Assembly: GCA_947168045.1 (NCBI GenBank)
Contig: CAMVKN010000001.1
Span: 124,001 to 188,000 of the forward strand
DNA: 64,000 bases
Direction of reading: 5' to 3'
Source of the DNA: an uncultured Prevotellaceae bacterium
GTDB taxonomy: Bacteria; Bacteroidota; Bacteroidia; Bacteroidales; Bacteroidaceae
Part shown: piece after piece, positions 8,281-18,092 of the stretch
Position numbering within the stretch: position 1 is the first letter of the stretch
Layout: each line of letters starts with the position of its first letter
Made by a program: the position numbers and the translations under genes
The notes under the pieces: generated by a model
The model's database searches: none
Told to the model about the DNA's origin: nothing
Seen by the model: only the letters and a program-made list of their open reading frames with translations

Positions 8281-10803
8281 ATGAGAAAGCTGTCACTCCT
8301 CCTCCTGTTGCTGCCCGTCATGGCAACAGCGCTGCCCCCTTCGTCCGTTGCAGGGCGATTGAATCGCCCGTCACCCCCCTCCACGCCAACAGCGCTGCCT
8401 CCTTCGTCCGTTGCGGGGCGATTGAATCGCCCCCTACCGCCGGTGCACGAGGTGCCCTTCACGCAGGTGCACCTCAACGATGCCTTCTGGGCGCCGCGCA
8501 TCGAGACGAACCGCACGGTCAGCATCCCCTCGGCCCTGCGCGAGTGTGAGAAGAGCGGCCGCTTCGACAACTTCGCCCTGGCCGCCACCAACCTGGGCCA
8601 CGCCGCCTACGACGTGAAGGAGCACCGCGGCGACTTCTCATTCGACGACACCGACCCCTACAAGGTCATTGAGGGGGCCTCCTACGCCCTGGCCGCCAAG
8701 TACGACGCACGGCTGGACCACTACCTCGACTCCGTCATCAACATCATCGCCCTGGCGCAGGAGGACGACGGCTATCTCACCACCTGCGTCACCAACCGCT
8801 GCGAGCGCCTCTCGGGATGGTGGGGCACCCACCGGTGGGAGAAGCTCAACTCGCACGAGCTCTACAACAGCGGCCACCTCATTGAGAGTGCCGTGGCCCA
8901 CTACCGTGCCACGGGCAAGCGCTCGCTGCTCAACGTCGCCATCAAGAACGCCGACCTGGTGTGCCGCACCTTCGGACCCGCCGACGGACAGATTCACCGC
9001 CCCGGCGGCCATCCCATCATCGAGATGGCGCTGTGCAAGCTCTATCATGTGACGGGCAACCGCACCTACCTGGACGGCGCCCGATACTTCGTCGACGAGA
9101 CGGGGCGCTGCACCGACGGCCACCGACCCAGCATGTACTCGCAGGACCATCAGCCCATCCGCCAGCAGACGGAGATTGTGGGCCATGCCGTGCGGGCCGG
9201 CTACCTCTACAGCGGCGTCGCCGACGTGGCGGCACTCACCGACGACGACAGCCTGCGCACGGCACTGCAGCGCATCTGGCAGAACATGTCGTCAAGGAAG
9301 CTGTTCATCACCGGCGGCATCGGCAGCCGTCCCCAGGGCGAGGGCTTCGGACCGGAGTATGAGCTGCACAACCACACGGCTTACTGCGAGACGTGCGCCG
9401 CCATCGCCAACGTCTACTGGAACTACCGCATGTTCCTGGCTACGGGAGAGTCGAAGTACATTGACGTGTGCGAGCGTGCCCTATATAATAATGTATTGAG
9501 CGGCGTGTCGCTCTCCGGCGACCGTTTCTTCTACGACAACCCATTAGAGTCTGGCGGCGAGCACGAGCGCCAGCGGTGGTTCGGCTGTGCCTGCTGTCCG
9601 GGCAACATCACCCGCTTCATCGCCTCGGTGCCTGGCTACATGTACGCCACCACCGGCCAGAAGCCACAGACCATCTACGTCAACCTCTACGCCCAGGGCC
9701 GCGCCACCATCGGCAACATAGAGCTGGAGCAGATCACCGACTACCCGTGGGACGGCAAGGTCGTCATACGCATCAACAAGGGCAGCGGCAAGTTCGCCAT
9801 CAAGCTGCGCCTGCCCTCATGGCTGAAGCAGTCGCCCACCAACAACGGGCTCTACACCTATCTCGACCGTCCCAAGCCCTACTCCATCAGCGTCAATGGC
9901 CAGCATCTCTACCCCGAGAACGTCGACTACATCACCATCGACCGCCGGTGGAAGAAGGGCGACGTCATTGAGCTGAACCTGCCCATGGAGGTGCGCCGCA
10001 TCGTGGCCAACGACAATGTGGAGGACGACCGCGGCCGGGTGGCACTGGAGCGCGGCCCCATCGTCTATTGCCTGGAGGCCGCCGACCAGCCGGACCACAC
10101 CGTATTCAACAAGTACCTGCCCGACCATGCCGACATAGCATATAAGGCCGTCACCGATGCCACCCTCGGCCCCATCGTGATGATTGAGGCCGACGCCAAG
10201 CAGGTGGAGACCGACGGCACCATCAGCGACACCCGTCTCGCCGCCATCCCCTACGCCGTGTGGAACAACCGCGGGCCGCAGCCCATGGAGGTGTGGGTGG
10301 CACGCAGGCCGCAGACAGCCGTCAGCACTCCGTCGCCCACCATTGCCAGCCGTGCACAGACCTTTGCCAACCAGGCACCCATACAGAACGACGCACCCGA
10401 GACGGCAGGCACCGACGGATGGGCCGCCGGCGTCAACGACCAGTGGGAGCCGCGCTGCTCCAGCGACAACAGCAAGCCTTACCACTACTGGTGGCTAAAG
10501 CGCGGCACGAAGGAGAGCATCAGCTATCGATTCAACGAGCCGGCGACGGTGAGCAACGTGCAGGTGTACTGGCTCGACATGGACCACTATGACGGCGACT
10601 TCCGCGTGCCGCAGTCGTGGCACCTCTACTACGAGACGGCCGACGGGCAGTGGCGTGAGGTGGAACAGCCCACGCCCTACGGCATACGGCGCGACTGCTA
10701 CAACAGCGTCGACTTCAAGCCCGTCACCACCAGCGCCCTGAAAATCGTGGCCCAGCTGCGGCCTGGCGCATCAGGGGGCATCCTGGAATGGAAAGTAAAC
10801 TGA
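8281..10803 (+). CDS. GH127 (DUF1680) beta-L-arabinofuranosidase-like secreted enzyme
   Basis: Signal peptide MRKLSLLLLLLPVMATA; LNDAFWAPRIETNRTVSIPSALRECEKSGR; YCETCAAIANVYWNYRMF; CACCPGNITRFIASVPGYMYA; start reassigned from the ORF start at 8026. Confidence 0.9.
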   Translation: MRKLSLLLLLLPVMATALPPSSVAGRLNRPSPPSTPTALPPSSVAGRLNRPLPPVHEVPFTQVHLNDAFWAPRIETNRTVSIPSALRECEKSGRFDNFALAATNLGHAAYDVKEHRGDFSFDDTDPYKVIEGASYALAAKYDARLDHYLDSVINIIALAQEDDGYLTTCVTNRCERLSGWWGTHRWEKLNSHELYNSGHLIESAVAHYRATGKRSLLNVAIKNADLVCRTFGPADGQIHRPGGHPIIEMALCKLYHVTGNRTYLDGARYFVDETGRCTDGHRPSMYSQDHQPIRQQTEIVGHAVRAGYLYSGVADVAALTDDDSLRTALQRIWQNMSSRKLFITGGIGSRPQGEGFGPEYELHNHTAYCETCAAIANVYWNYRMFLATGESKYIDVCERALYNNVLSGVSLSGDRFFYDNPLESGGEHERQRWFGCACCPGNITRFIASVPGYMYATTGQKPQTIYVNLYAQGRATIGNIELEQITDYPWDGKVVIRINKGSGKFAIKLRLPSWLKQSPTNNGLYTYLDRPKPYSISVNGQHLYPENVDYITIDRRWKKGDVIELNLPMEVRRIVANDNVEDDRGRVALERGPIVYCLEAADQPDHTVFNKYLPDHADIAYKAVTDATLGPIVMIEADAKQVETDGTISDTRLAAIPYAVWNNRGPQPMEVWVARRPQTAVSTPSPTIASRAQTFANQAPIQNDAPETAGTDGWAAGVNDQWEPRCSSDNSKPYHYWWLKRGTKESISYRFNEPATVSNVQVYWLDMDHYDGDFRVPQSWHLYYETADGQWREVEQPTPYGIRRDCYNSVDFKPVTTSALKIVAQLRPGASGGILEWKVN
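8324..8449 (+). repeat. 63-bp (21-codon) tandem duplication with palindrome GGGCGATTGAATCGCCC in the GH127 5' end
   Basis: Encodes ALPPSSVAGRLNRPxPPxxxT twice; copies start at 8324 and 8387. Confidence 0.9.
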
Positions 10804-10824
10804 GAGTTAAGTCATTTTAATGAT

Positions 10825-12996
10825 ATGAACAAGACAATGAAGATAATGGCCGCGCTGCTGCTCATGGCCTTGGGTGCAGCAGCACAGAAGAGCCTGTATG
10901 TTCCCAACGAGTGGAAGAACCCGAGGGCCTACTTCGGCAAGGACAGCCTGATATGGGCTGAGAGCGACCCTGACAACAAGTACACATGGTCGAAGACGAG
11001 AAGCGTGGAGAGCGACAATGTCATCGTGCTATGGGACAAGGGCTACGGCAACACGCTGCCCTCGAAGGCTCCGTCGGCCTACCGCGTTGACGAGCAGGAC
11101 CTGCTGCGCAAGTGTGAGGCGTTCTTCGACCTGGAAATCAACACCTTGGGCTTCGTCAACCCCACGACGTCGAACCTCGCCAAGTATAAGGTCATGGTGC
11201 TGCTGAACCACACCACCGAATGGGTGTGCAACGGCGCCGGCTACGACTATCAGGTGAGCGCCTTCTGGCTCAGTCCGTGGCCCTGCCAGCCTGTAGGCTT
11301 CAGCGTCGCCCACGAGCTGGGGCACTCCTTCCAGTACATGTGTTTCTCTGAGCATGGTGGCCACCGCGACTCACAGACCGACAACACCGGCTTCCACCTG
11401 CGCTGCGGCAACGGCCAGACCATCTGGGAGCAGACGGCACAGTGGCAGGCGGCGCAGTCCTATCCCGAGCAGATGTTCAGCGAGAGCATCGGCACCTTCC
11501 GCAAGTCGCACAACTATGCCTTCTCGCACGAGTGGCACCGCTACCAGAGCTACTGGTTCCTCTACTACCTGTGCCAGTACTACAACGACCTGACCACCGT
11601 GGCACAGGTGTGGAACCAGCCCATGACGGGACAGGTACACGGCACGGCCACCGACTTCAACCGGGCACTGATGCGCCTGAAAGGGCTGTCGGTGAGAGAG
11701 CTGTTCAGCCTCTACTACGACTATGCGGCACGCTGTGCCACCTGGGACTTCGATGCCTGTGCACCCTATCGCAACACCTACATCGGCGACCTGCAGTACC
11801 GTTGTGTGCAGACCGCCGACCATGCCTATCAGGTGGCCCTGGCATCGGCTCCCCAGTCATCGGGCTTCAATGTCATCCCCCTGCAGGTGCCACAGGCGGG
11901 AACCACCGTCACCACGCGTTTCACGGCACTGAAGAACGCCGCGCCGCTGGCACAGGGCGACCCCGCTGAGATGCTCGACGGCGACGGCCGCTGGGTGGCA
12001 CAGAACCGCAAGAACTATGTGCCCAACACGAACAACGCCTACCGTGCCTTCCGCTTGGGCTACGTGGCACTGATGGACGACGGCAGCCGCCGCTACTTCC
12101 ATGCCGACAGCCTGTACTGCCAGGGAACGGCTGAGACCACGGCCGACGTCACGATGGAGGTGCCCGATGGCACCAGCCGACTGTGGTTAGTGGTCAGCCC
12201 GGCTCCCAAGCGTTACACAGAGCACCGCTGGACCGACTCGTTCACCAACGCTGAGCAGTGGCCCTACAGCTTTGAGCTGACGGGCACCGACCTGGGTGGG
12301 CAGGCCATCGTGTACATGGACCCCGTCATCGACGGACGCCCCATCGGCGACATCACCCTGACTTACGACGTTTACTACCCGCCCACCACGGGCACCGACC
12401 ACCAGGGCACCACCCTCACCCTGGCAGGACGCGCCGCCGCCATGCTCGGCACCGCCCTGCAGCTGCAGCCACAGGACATCGCTTCGAAGATGCAGGCCTA
12501 CAGCACTGCCGGCCCCACTGCCGGTCACATCATGTTCTACCCCTGCCACCCCGTCACCGGTGCACGCATCAACCGCGGCTCGACGGCCAACGGCTACGGC
12601 CACTGGTTCAACGCCAGCGGCATCGTGTGCGACTACGGCGCAGGCTATGTGTTCAGCGAGTTCCAGCCCTCATCGCTGACGTTCAGCCTCGGCTGCTATC
12701 CGGGCAAGACGCGCCATGGCAACAGCTACACCATCTCGCAGGCGCTGCGCTACAAGAAGAGCGCCACTGAGGAGGCCACGGCGCGCTTCGTGTTCCGCAT
12801 ACACATCGACAGCGAGCGGCGCGGCGCTGAGCTGGCACAGGTCGACTACCAGGATGTGACGGCCATCGAGGCCGTGCGCACCAGTGCCTCGCCTGCCACC
12901 AGCAAGATTTACGACCTCAGCGGCCGTCGCCTGGCCAAGGCCCCCCACCACGGTCTGTTCATCACCAGTGGCCGCCTGCAAGCCCCAACCCAGTAG
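10825..12996 (+). CDS. Secreted DUF6055-like protein with HExxH motif, putative metallopeptidase
   Basis: Signal peptide; HELGHSFQYMCF (HExxH); C-terminal IYDLSGRRLAKAPHHGLFI tail. Confidence 0.7.
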   Translation: MNKTMKIMAALLLMALGAAAQKSLYVPNEWKNPRAYFGKDSLIWAESDPDNKYTWSKTRSVESDNVIVLWDKGYGNTLPSKAPSAYRVDEQDLLRKCEAFFDLEINTLGFVNPTTSNLAKYKVMVLLNHTTEWVCNGAGYDYQVSAFWLSPWPCQPVGFSVAHELGHSFQYMCFSEHGGHRDSQTDNTGFHLRCGNGQTIWEQTAQWQAAQSYPEQMFSESIGTFRKSHNYAFSHEWHRYQSYWFLYYLCQYYNDLTTVAQVWNQPMTGQVHGTATDFNRALMRLKGLSVRELFSLYYDYAARCATWDFDACAPYRNTYIGDLQYRCVQTADHAYQVALASAPQSSGFNVIPLQVPQAGTTVTTRFTALKNAAPLAQGDPAEMLDGDGRWVAQNRKNYVPNTNNAYRAFRLGYVALMDDGSRRYFHADSLYCQGTAETTADVTMEVPDGTSRLWLVVSPAPKRYTEHRWTDSFTNAEQWPYSFELTGTDLGGQAIVYMDPVIDGRPIGDITLTYDVYYPPTTGTDHQGTTLTLAGRAAAMLGTALQLQPQDIASKMQAYSTAGPTAGHIMFYPCHPVTGARINRGSTANGYGHWFNASGIVCDYGAGYVFSEFQPSSLTFSLGCYPGKTRHGNSYTISQALRYKKSATEEATARFVFRIHIDSERRGAELAQVDYQDVTAIEAVRTSASPATSKIYDLSGRRLAKAPHHGLFITSGRLQAPTQ

Positions 12997-12998
12997 TC

Positions 12999-13048
12999 TC
13001 AAAACTCCCAGCCCTCCCAGAACTCCCAGTCCTCCCAGAACTCCTAAA
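12999..13048. repeat. Family D nonamer array (TCCCAGNNN), intergenic
   Basis: TCTCAAAAC TCCCAGCCC TCCCAGAAC TCCCAGTCC TCCCAGAAC TCC. Confidence 0.88.
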
Positions 13049-13061
13049 AACCATCAACACC

Positions 13062-13712
13062 ATGAAAATAGGAATCTTAGTAGCCATGGACCGCGAGCTG
13101 CAACAGCTGCGGCAAGTGTTTAACGGCACCAGCATCATCGTTGAGAAGTGCGGCATCGGCAAGGTGAACGCCGCCCTCGGCGTGCAACGCCTCATCAACG
13201 AGTACCACCCCGACTGCATCATCTCCTCTGGCTGTGCCGGCGGCAACGGCGACGGCGTGGAGGTGAAAGACATCATCGTAGGCGCCCAGGTGGCCTACCA
13301 CGACGTGTACTGCGGACAGGCCGAGGACGGCTCGCTGGTCTACGGACAGATGCAGGGTCTGCCGGCCCGTTTCGACGCCGACCCCTACCTGATGCGCAAG
13401 AGCCAGGAGCTGAGCCAGAAGACGAAGGACGCCACCATCCACAGCGGACTCATCGTCACCGGCGACTGGTTCGTCGACTCGCAGGAGAAGATGCGCAGCA
13501 TCGTCAGTCTCTTCCCCGAGGCCAATGCCGTCGACATGGAGTCGGCCGCCATTGCCCATGCGTGCTACCTGAGCAAGGTACCCTTCATCTCCTTCCGCGT
13601 CATCAGCGACGTGCCACTGCGCGACAGCCACGCCTCGCAGTACCACGACTTCTGGGCACAGGCAGCAGTGCAGTCGTTCAGCGTCACACGCAGCTTCGTG
13701 GAGAGCTTGTAG
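13062..13712 (+). CDS. mtnN: 5'-methylthioadenosine/S-adenosylhomocysteine nucleosidase
   Basis: MKIGILVAMDRELQQL, GIGKVNAALGVQRLI, ISSGCAGG, VDMESAAIAHACYLSKVPFISFRVISD. Confidence 0.92.
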   Translation: MKIGILVAMDRELQQLRQVFNGTSIIVEKCGIGKVNAALGVQRLINEYHPDCIISSGCAGGNGDGVEVKDIIVGAQVAYHDVYCGQAEDGSLVYGQMQGLPARFDADPYLMRKSQELSQKTKDATIHSGLIVTGDWFVDSQEKMRSIVSLFPEANAVDMESAAIAHACYLSKVPFISFRVISDVPLRDSHASQYHDFWAQAAVQSFSVTRSFVESL

Positions 13713-13777
13713 GCAGAAAATCACCGCTTTTATATTCTTTTATAGATACTGACGGCGGCTGTGTCGTTTATTTTTCG

Positions 13778-13785
13778 TACTTTTG
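13778..13785 (+). promoter_or_regulatory. -7 box TACTTTTG upstream of dxr
   Basis: Match to TAnnTTTG 24 bp before the dxr ATG; no clear -33 checked. Confidence 0.5.
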
Positions 13786-13809
13786 CGCGCGAAAACGTAA
13801 AAAACGACA

Positions 13810-14970
13810 ATGAAGAAACGACAGATAGCCATACTTGGCTCAACAGGAAGCATAGGCACACAGACCCTGCAGGTCATAGAGGAGCACAGCGACCTGTACG
13901 AGGTGTACTGTCTGACGGCCAACAACCGTGTGGAGCTGCTGGCCGAACAGGCACACCGCTTCCATCCTGCCGCCGTGGTGATTGCCAACGAGGACCGCTA
14001 CGACGAGCTGCAACAACTGATGAGCGACCTGCCCGACGTGAAGGTGTATGCCGGGGCACGCGCACTGGACGAGATTGTTGAGGCCGACCCCATCGACATC
14101 GTGGTGACCGCCATGGTGGGCTTTGCCGGACTGTCGCCCACCATCCATGCCATCAAGGCGCACAAGACCATCGCCCTGGCTAACAAGGAGACGCTCGTCG
14201 TCGCCGGCGAGCTTATCCTGCAGTTAGCCCAGCAGTACCATGTCAGCATCCTGCCTGTCGACAGCGAGCACTCAGCCATCTTCCAGAGCCTCGTCGGCGA
14301 GGACGAGAACCCCATCGACAAGATTCTGCTGACGGCCAGCGGCGGTCCCTTCCGTCTGTTGCCCGCCGACCGGTTGGCCACGGTGACGAAGGCCGACGCC
14401 CTGCGCCACCCCACCTGGGACATGGGTGCGAAGATTACCATCGACTCAGCCACGATGATGAACAAGGGCTTCGAGGTCATCGAGGCCAAGTGGCTCTTTG
14501 GCGTCGATGCCCGGCAGATTCAGGTGCTGGTGCATCCGCAAAGCATCGTCCACAGCGCCGTGCAGTTCCAGGACGGCTCGGTGAAGGCGCAGCTCGGCGT
14601 GCCCGACATGCGACTGCCCATCCAGTATGCGCTGTCCTTCCCCCACCGACTGACGCTGAGCGGCGACAGGCTGGACCTCTTCAAGGCACAGAAGCTGGAG
14701 TTCTTCGAGCCTGACCTGCAGAAGTTCCGCTGCCTGGCATTAGCCTTCGAGGCCATCAAGGCGGGCGGCAACATGCCCTGCATCGTCAACGCCGCCAACG
14801 AGGTGGTGAACCGTGCCTTCTTGGAGGACCGCTGCTCGTTCCCGCAGATGGCCGACGTCATCGCCGCCACCATGCAGAAGGCCACCTTCTCCAACCACCC
14901 TGACTACGACGTCTACATACAGACCGACGCCGAGGCCAGACGCATCGCCTCTTCAATGCTTAATGCATAA
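13810..14970 (+). CDS. dxr: 1-deoxy-D-xylulose 5-phosphate reductoisomerase
   Basis: ILGSTGSIGTQTLQVI, ALANKETLVVAGELI, PVDSEHSAIFQ, TASGGPFR, HPTWDMGAKITIDSATMMNKGFEVIEAKWLF. Confidence 0.97.
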   Translation: MKKRQIAILGSTGSIGTQTLQVIEEHSDLYEVYCLTANNRVELLAEQAHRFHPAAVVIANEDRYDELQQLMSDLPDVKVYAGARALDEIVEADPIDIVVTAMVGFAGLSPTIHAIKAHKTIALANKETLVVAGELILQLAQQYHVSILPVDSEHSAIFQSLVGEDENPIDKILLTASGGPFRLLPADRLATVTKADALRHPTWDMGAKITIDSATMMNKGFEVIEAKWLFGVDARQIQVLVHPQSIVHSAVQFQDGSVKAQLGVPDMRLPIQYALSFPHRLTLSGDRLDLFKAQKLEFFEPDLQKFRCLALAFEAIKAGGNMPCIVNAANEVVNRAFLEDRCSFPQMADVIAATMQKATFSNHPDYDVYIQTDAEARRIASSMLNA

Positions 14971-15027
14971 TTGGCTGCGCAACGAATAAGACACAGATGA
15001 ATAATTAAGAATTAAGCATTATAGAAA

Positions 15028-16602
15028 ATGGAAGTATTTCTGATAAGACTACTGCAGTTCCTGATGGCCATCTCGCTGTTGGTGCTGCTGCACGAACTGG
15101 GACACTTCACCTTTGCCAAGCTGTTCAAGGTGCGTGTCAACAAGTTCTATCTCTTCTTCAACCCCAAGTTCCACATCCTCAGCACCTACGACACCTGGGT
15201 GCGCCGTCTGTTGAAGCTCAAGCCCGAGGTGGTGCCCTACAAGAAATCCCCAGAAGTTTCAGAATCCCCAAAATCCTCAGAAGCCCCAGAAGCCCCAGAA
15301 TCCAAGCCCGAGAAGGAATATGTCGGCACTGAATATGGCCTGGGCTGGCTGCCCTTAGGCGGCTACTGCGCCATCGACGGCATGATTGACGAGACGAATA
15401 CGAAGCTCTCAGACGACCCCAAGCCCTGGGAGTTCCGCACCAAGCCCACCTGGCAGCGTCTGCTCATCATGATTGGCGGTGTGCTGGTCAATTTCCTCCT
15501 GGCACTATTCATCTACAGCATGATTCTCTTCACCTGGGGCGAGACCTACGTGCCCGTGGAGAAGATGACCTACGGCATGGAGTTCAACAGCGAGGCGAAG
15601 GCCTTAGGCTTCCAGGACGGCGACGTGCTCGTCAGCACCGACCGCGGTCCGCTGAAGAAGTGGGACGACGACCTGTTCCGCGAGGTGTCGAAGGCCCACG
15701 AGGTACATGTGCTGCGCGATGGTCAGCCGTTCACCATCACCATTCCTGAGAGTGCCGACCTGAACCTGCTGAACATGTTCAAGTCCACGCCGATGTTCAT
15801 GCGTGTGTGGATGCCAGCCGTGGCCGACAGCGTCATTCCCGGCACTGCCGCCGCCAGCATCGGCATGCAGTCCGGCGACACCATCGTAGCCATCAACGGC
15901 ACGGCGGTGACCAGCTACAACCAGTTCCAGGACGAGATTGCCCGTCTTCGCGACAGGCTGGAAGCCACCCCCGCCGACAGCATGGCCGTCCGCCAGGTAG
16001 AAATCGTCATCAAGCACAAGTCCCCAGAACTCTCAGAACTCCCAGAGCTCCCAGAAGCCCCAGCAGTCTCAGACGCCCCAGCAGTCTCAGAGCTCCCAGA
16101 AGCCCCAGCACCCCTGGCCACTGTTGACACCTTCTCCGTCACCCTCTCCTCGGACCTCAAGCTCGGCTTCTTCCCTGTCCAGCTCTATCAGGCAGAGACC
16201 TTCAAGTACGACTTCTTGGAGAGCATCCCCGCCGGCATCAGCTATGGCTGGCACAAGCTGGCAGGCTACGTCAGCGACATGCAGTACGTCTTCACCAGCG
16301 AGGGTGCCAAGTCGCTCGGTGGCTTCGGTGCCATCGGCAGCCTCTTCCCCGAGATGTGGGACTGGCACCGCTTCTGGGAGATGACGGCCTTCCTGAGCAT
16401 CATCCTTGCCTTCATGAACATCCTGCCCATCCCGGCCCTCGACGGCGGCCATGTGCTGTTCCTGCTCTACGAGATGATTACGGGTCGCAAGCCCAGCGAG
16501 AAGTTCATGATTCGCGCCGAGTACATTGGCTTTGGCATCCTCATCCTCCTGATGGTGGTGGCCAACCTCAACGACATCTTGCGCTGGCTCGGCTATATGT
16601 AA
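15028..16602 (+). CDS. rseP: RIP metalloprotease RseP (site-2 protease) with two low-complexity insertions
   Basis: HELGH active-site motif; GLGWLPLGGYCAIDGMIDE; PDZ region; NILPIPALDGGHVLF. Confidence 0.93.
   Translation: MEVFLIRLLQFLMAISLLVLLHELGHFTFAKLFKVRVNKFYLFFNPKFHILSTYDTWVRRLLKLKPEVVPYKKSPEVSESPKSSEAPEAPESKPEKEYVGTEYGLGWLPLGGYCAIDGMIDETNTKLSDDPKPWEFRTKPTWQRLLIMIGGVLVNFLLALFIYSMILFTWGETYVPVEKMTYGMEFNSEAKALGFQDGDVLVSTDRGPLKKWDDDLFREVSKAHEVHVLRDGQPFTITIPESADLNLLNMFKSTPMFMRVWMPAVADSVIPGTAAASIGMQSGDTIVAINGTAVTSYNQFQDEIARLRDRLEATPADSMAVRQVEIVIKHKSPELSELPELPEAPAVSDAPAVSELPEAPAPLATVDTFSVTLSSDLKLGFFPVQLYQAETFKYDFLESIPAGISYGWHKLAGYVSDMQYVFTSEGAKSLGGFGAIGSLFPEMWDWHRFWEMTAFLSIILAFMNILPIPALDGGHVLFLLYEMITGRKPSEKFMIRAEYIGFGILILLMVVANLNDILRWLGYM
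15246..15302. repeat. Family D nonamer array in rseP (encodes SPEVSESPKSSEAPEAPES)
   Basis: 9-bp units TCCCCAGAA GTTTCAGAA TCCCCAAAA TCCTCAGAA GCCCCAGAA GCCCCAGAA. Confidence 0.85.
16021..16112. repeat. Second family D nonamer array in rseP (encodes SPELSELPELPEAPAVSDAPAVSELPEAPA)
   Basis: Ten consecutive 9-bp units of NYCYCAGNN type. Confidence 0.9.
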
Positions 16603-17959
16603 GCACTACATAGAAGGCACCTGCCGCCACATAGCACAAGGCCACTTGCAGCACCGAGGGGTGAAGCCCTTCCACGCTGGCAAGTGGCCATGTTGCTATC
16701 ATTTCTAATGCACCGCTCATGACGCGCACCAGGGCTGTGGCCACCACCGTCAGCGCAGGCCACAGCAGGGCGGCCAGGGCGGCATAGAGGATAAGCATGG
16801 TCAGTGGCAACACGACGAGGTTGGTCAGCAGGAACCATGTGGAGAAGCGCCCGAAGTAGTAGGCCACCAGCGGTGCCGTGCCTATCTGCGCCGCCACCGT
16901 CACGGTGAGCATCGACAGTAGCCACCTCAGCACCCGGTGCTCCATCAGCCAGTGCCCCGACCACAGCGACTCCATCAGCGGCACGAACAGCAGGATGGCC
17001 AGCATGGCCATGAACGACAGCTGGAAGCCCACGTCGTAGAGCGCACTGCTGTCGACCACCAGCATGACGATGGCCGTGAAGCTGAGCACGCCCAGTGGTG
17101 CATGGCTCCTGCCGCCGACCTGGAAGAGCGAATAGACGCTAATCATCGTGGCGGCACGGACCAGACTGGTGGGCAACCCCGTCAGCAGGGCGTATGCCCA
17201 GATGGTCAGCACCACCGCTACCTGCGACAGCCAGAAGCGCCGTCGGCCCAGCATCAGCCGTGTCAGCAGCAGGTAGATGATGCTCAGGTGCAGTCCGCTC
17301 AACGCCAGCACATGCGAGGCTCCCGTCACGCTGAAGCGGTTGCGCTGTTGCGGTGTCAGGGCGCTCTTGTCGCCCAGCACCATCGCGGCTATCAGCGCCT
17401 CGGCCTCCTCGTCGTCGCCGTTCACCTTCAGGCGCTGCAACAGACGGCTGCGCAGTGCCAGGGCCTTTATACGCACACGCTGCCAGCTACTGATGGTGCT
17501 CCAGCCGTTGCCACCCCGCCGCCAGTCGCCATGGCGCACAAATTGGTGTTCGCTGATGCGCACCAGGAGGTTGTCGCCGAGCCTCAGCTGCCGGCTGCCC
17601 TCCTCTTTCCAGATGTAGCAGCGACGGCGCTCACCCGTGGCGGTCAGCAGCAGCTCAGCCATCATCGTCTTGGGCTTCTCAGCTGGTGCCGAGGCCACCA
17701 CGGCCTCCGTCCACTGGCCGTCGGGCACCCCCTGCCCATCGTCTGGCGACAGCAGCATGCCGGCCATGAACACCGCCAACAGCCCACACAGGCCCTGCGC
17801 CAGCGCATGTCGGCGCAACAGCCAGCCCACGATGACTGTCAGCAGCAGCGCTGCCACCACCGTCCCCGTGCCGGGCCAGCATCCCACGACGATGCCCGCT
17901 GCCAAGCTGATGGCAACAGGCAGCAACGGTGTGGCAACAGGGCGCAACGAACCTTTCAT
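16568..17959 (-). CDS. comEC: ComEC/Rec2-family competence/DNA-uptake channel protein, short form without a C-terminal MBL domain
   Basis: FSVTGASHVLALSGLHLSIIYLLL; LLTGLPTSLVRAATMISVYSL; multi-TM; start taken at MKGSLRPV. Confidence 0.85.
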   Translation of the reverse strand: MKGSLRPVATPLLPVAISLAAGIVVGCWPGTGTVVAALLLTVIVGWLLRRHALAQGLCGLLAVFMAGMLLSPDDGQGVPDGQWTEAVVASAPAEKPKTMMAELLLTATGERRRCYIWKEEGSRQLRLGDNLLVRISEHQFVRHGDWRRGGNGWSTISSWQRVRIKALALRSRLLQRLKVNGDDEEAEALIAAMVLGDKSALTPQQRNRFSVTGASHVLALSGLHLSIIYLLLTRLMLGRRRFWLSQVAVVLTIWAYALLTGLPTSLVRAATMISVYSLFQVGGRSHAPLGVLSFTAIVMLVVDSSALYDVGFQLSFMAMLAILLFVPLMESLWSGHWLMEHRVLRWLLSMLTVTVAAQIGTAPLVAYYFGRFSTWFLLTNLVVLPLTMLILYAALAALLWPALTVVATALVRVMSGALEMIATWPLASVEGLHPSVLQVALCYVAAGAFYVVLTYSRASARCR

Positions 17960-18064
17960 ATTTATAGTTCGGATTTTCAGCCCAAAGGTACAAATAAGCA
18001 TGCAAAAAGCAAAGAAAATTATCTATTTTCTTTCCATTCCAATCATGTTGCGGCTATTTTTTGT

Positions 18065-18072
18065 TACCTTTG
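18065..18072 (+). promoter_or_regulatory. -7 box TACCTTTG upstream of the HAP-GH92 gene
   Basis: Match to TAnnTTTG 21 bp before the ATG. Confidence 0.5.
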
Positions 18073-18092
18073 CAACCGAAAAGCTGCTACCT

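Noticed and set aside
17637-18092. N-terminal extension of the HAP-GH92 ORF
   Set aside because: Overlaps comEC antisense; TACCTTTG promoter and a clean signal peptide begin at 18093.
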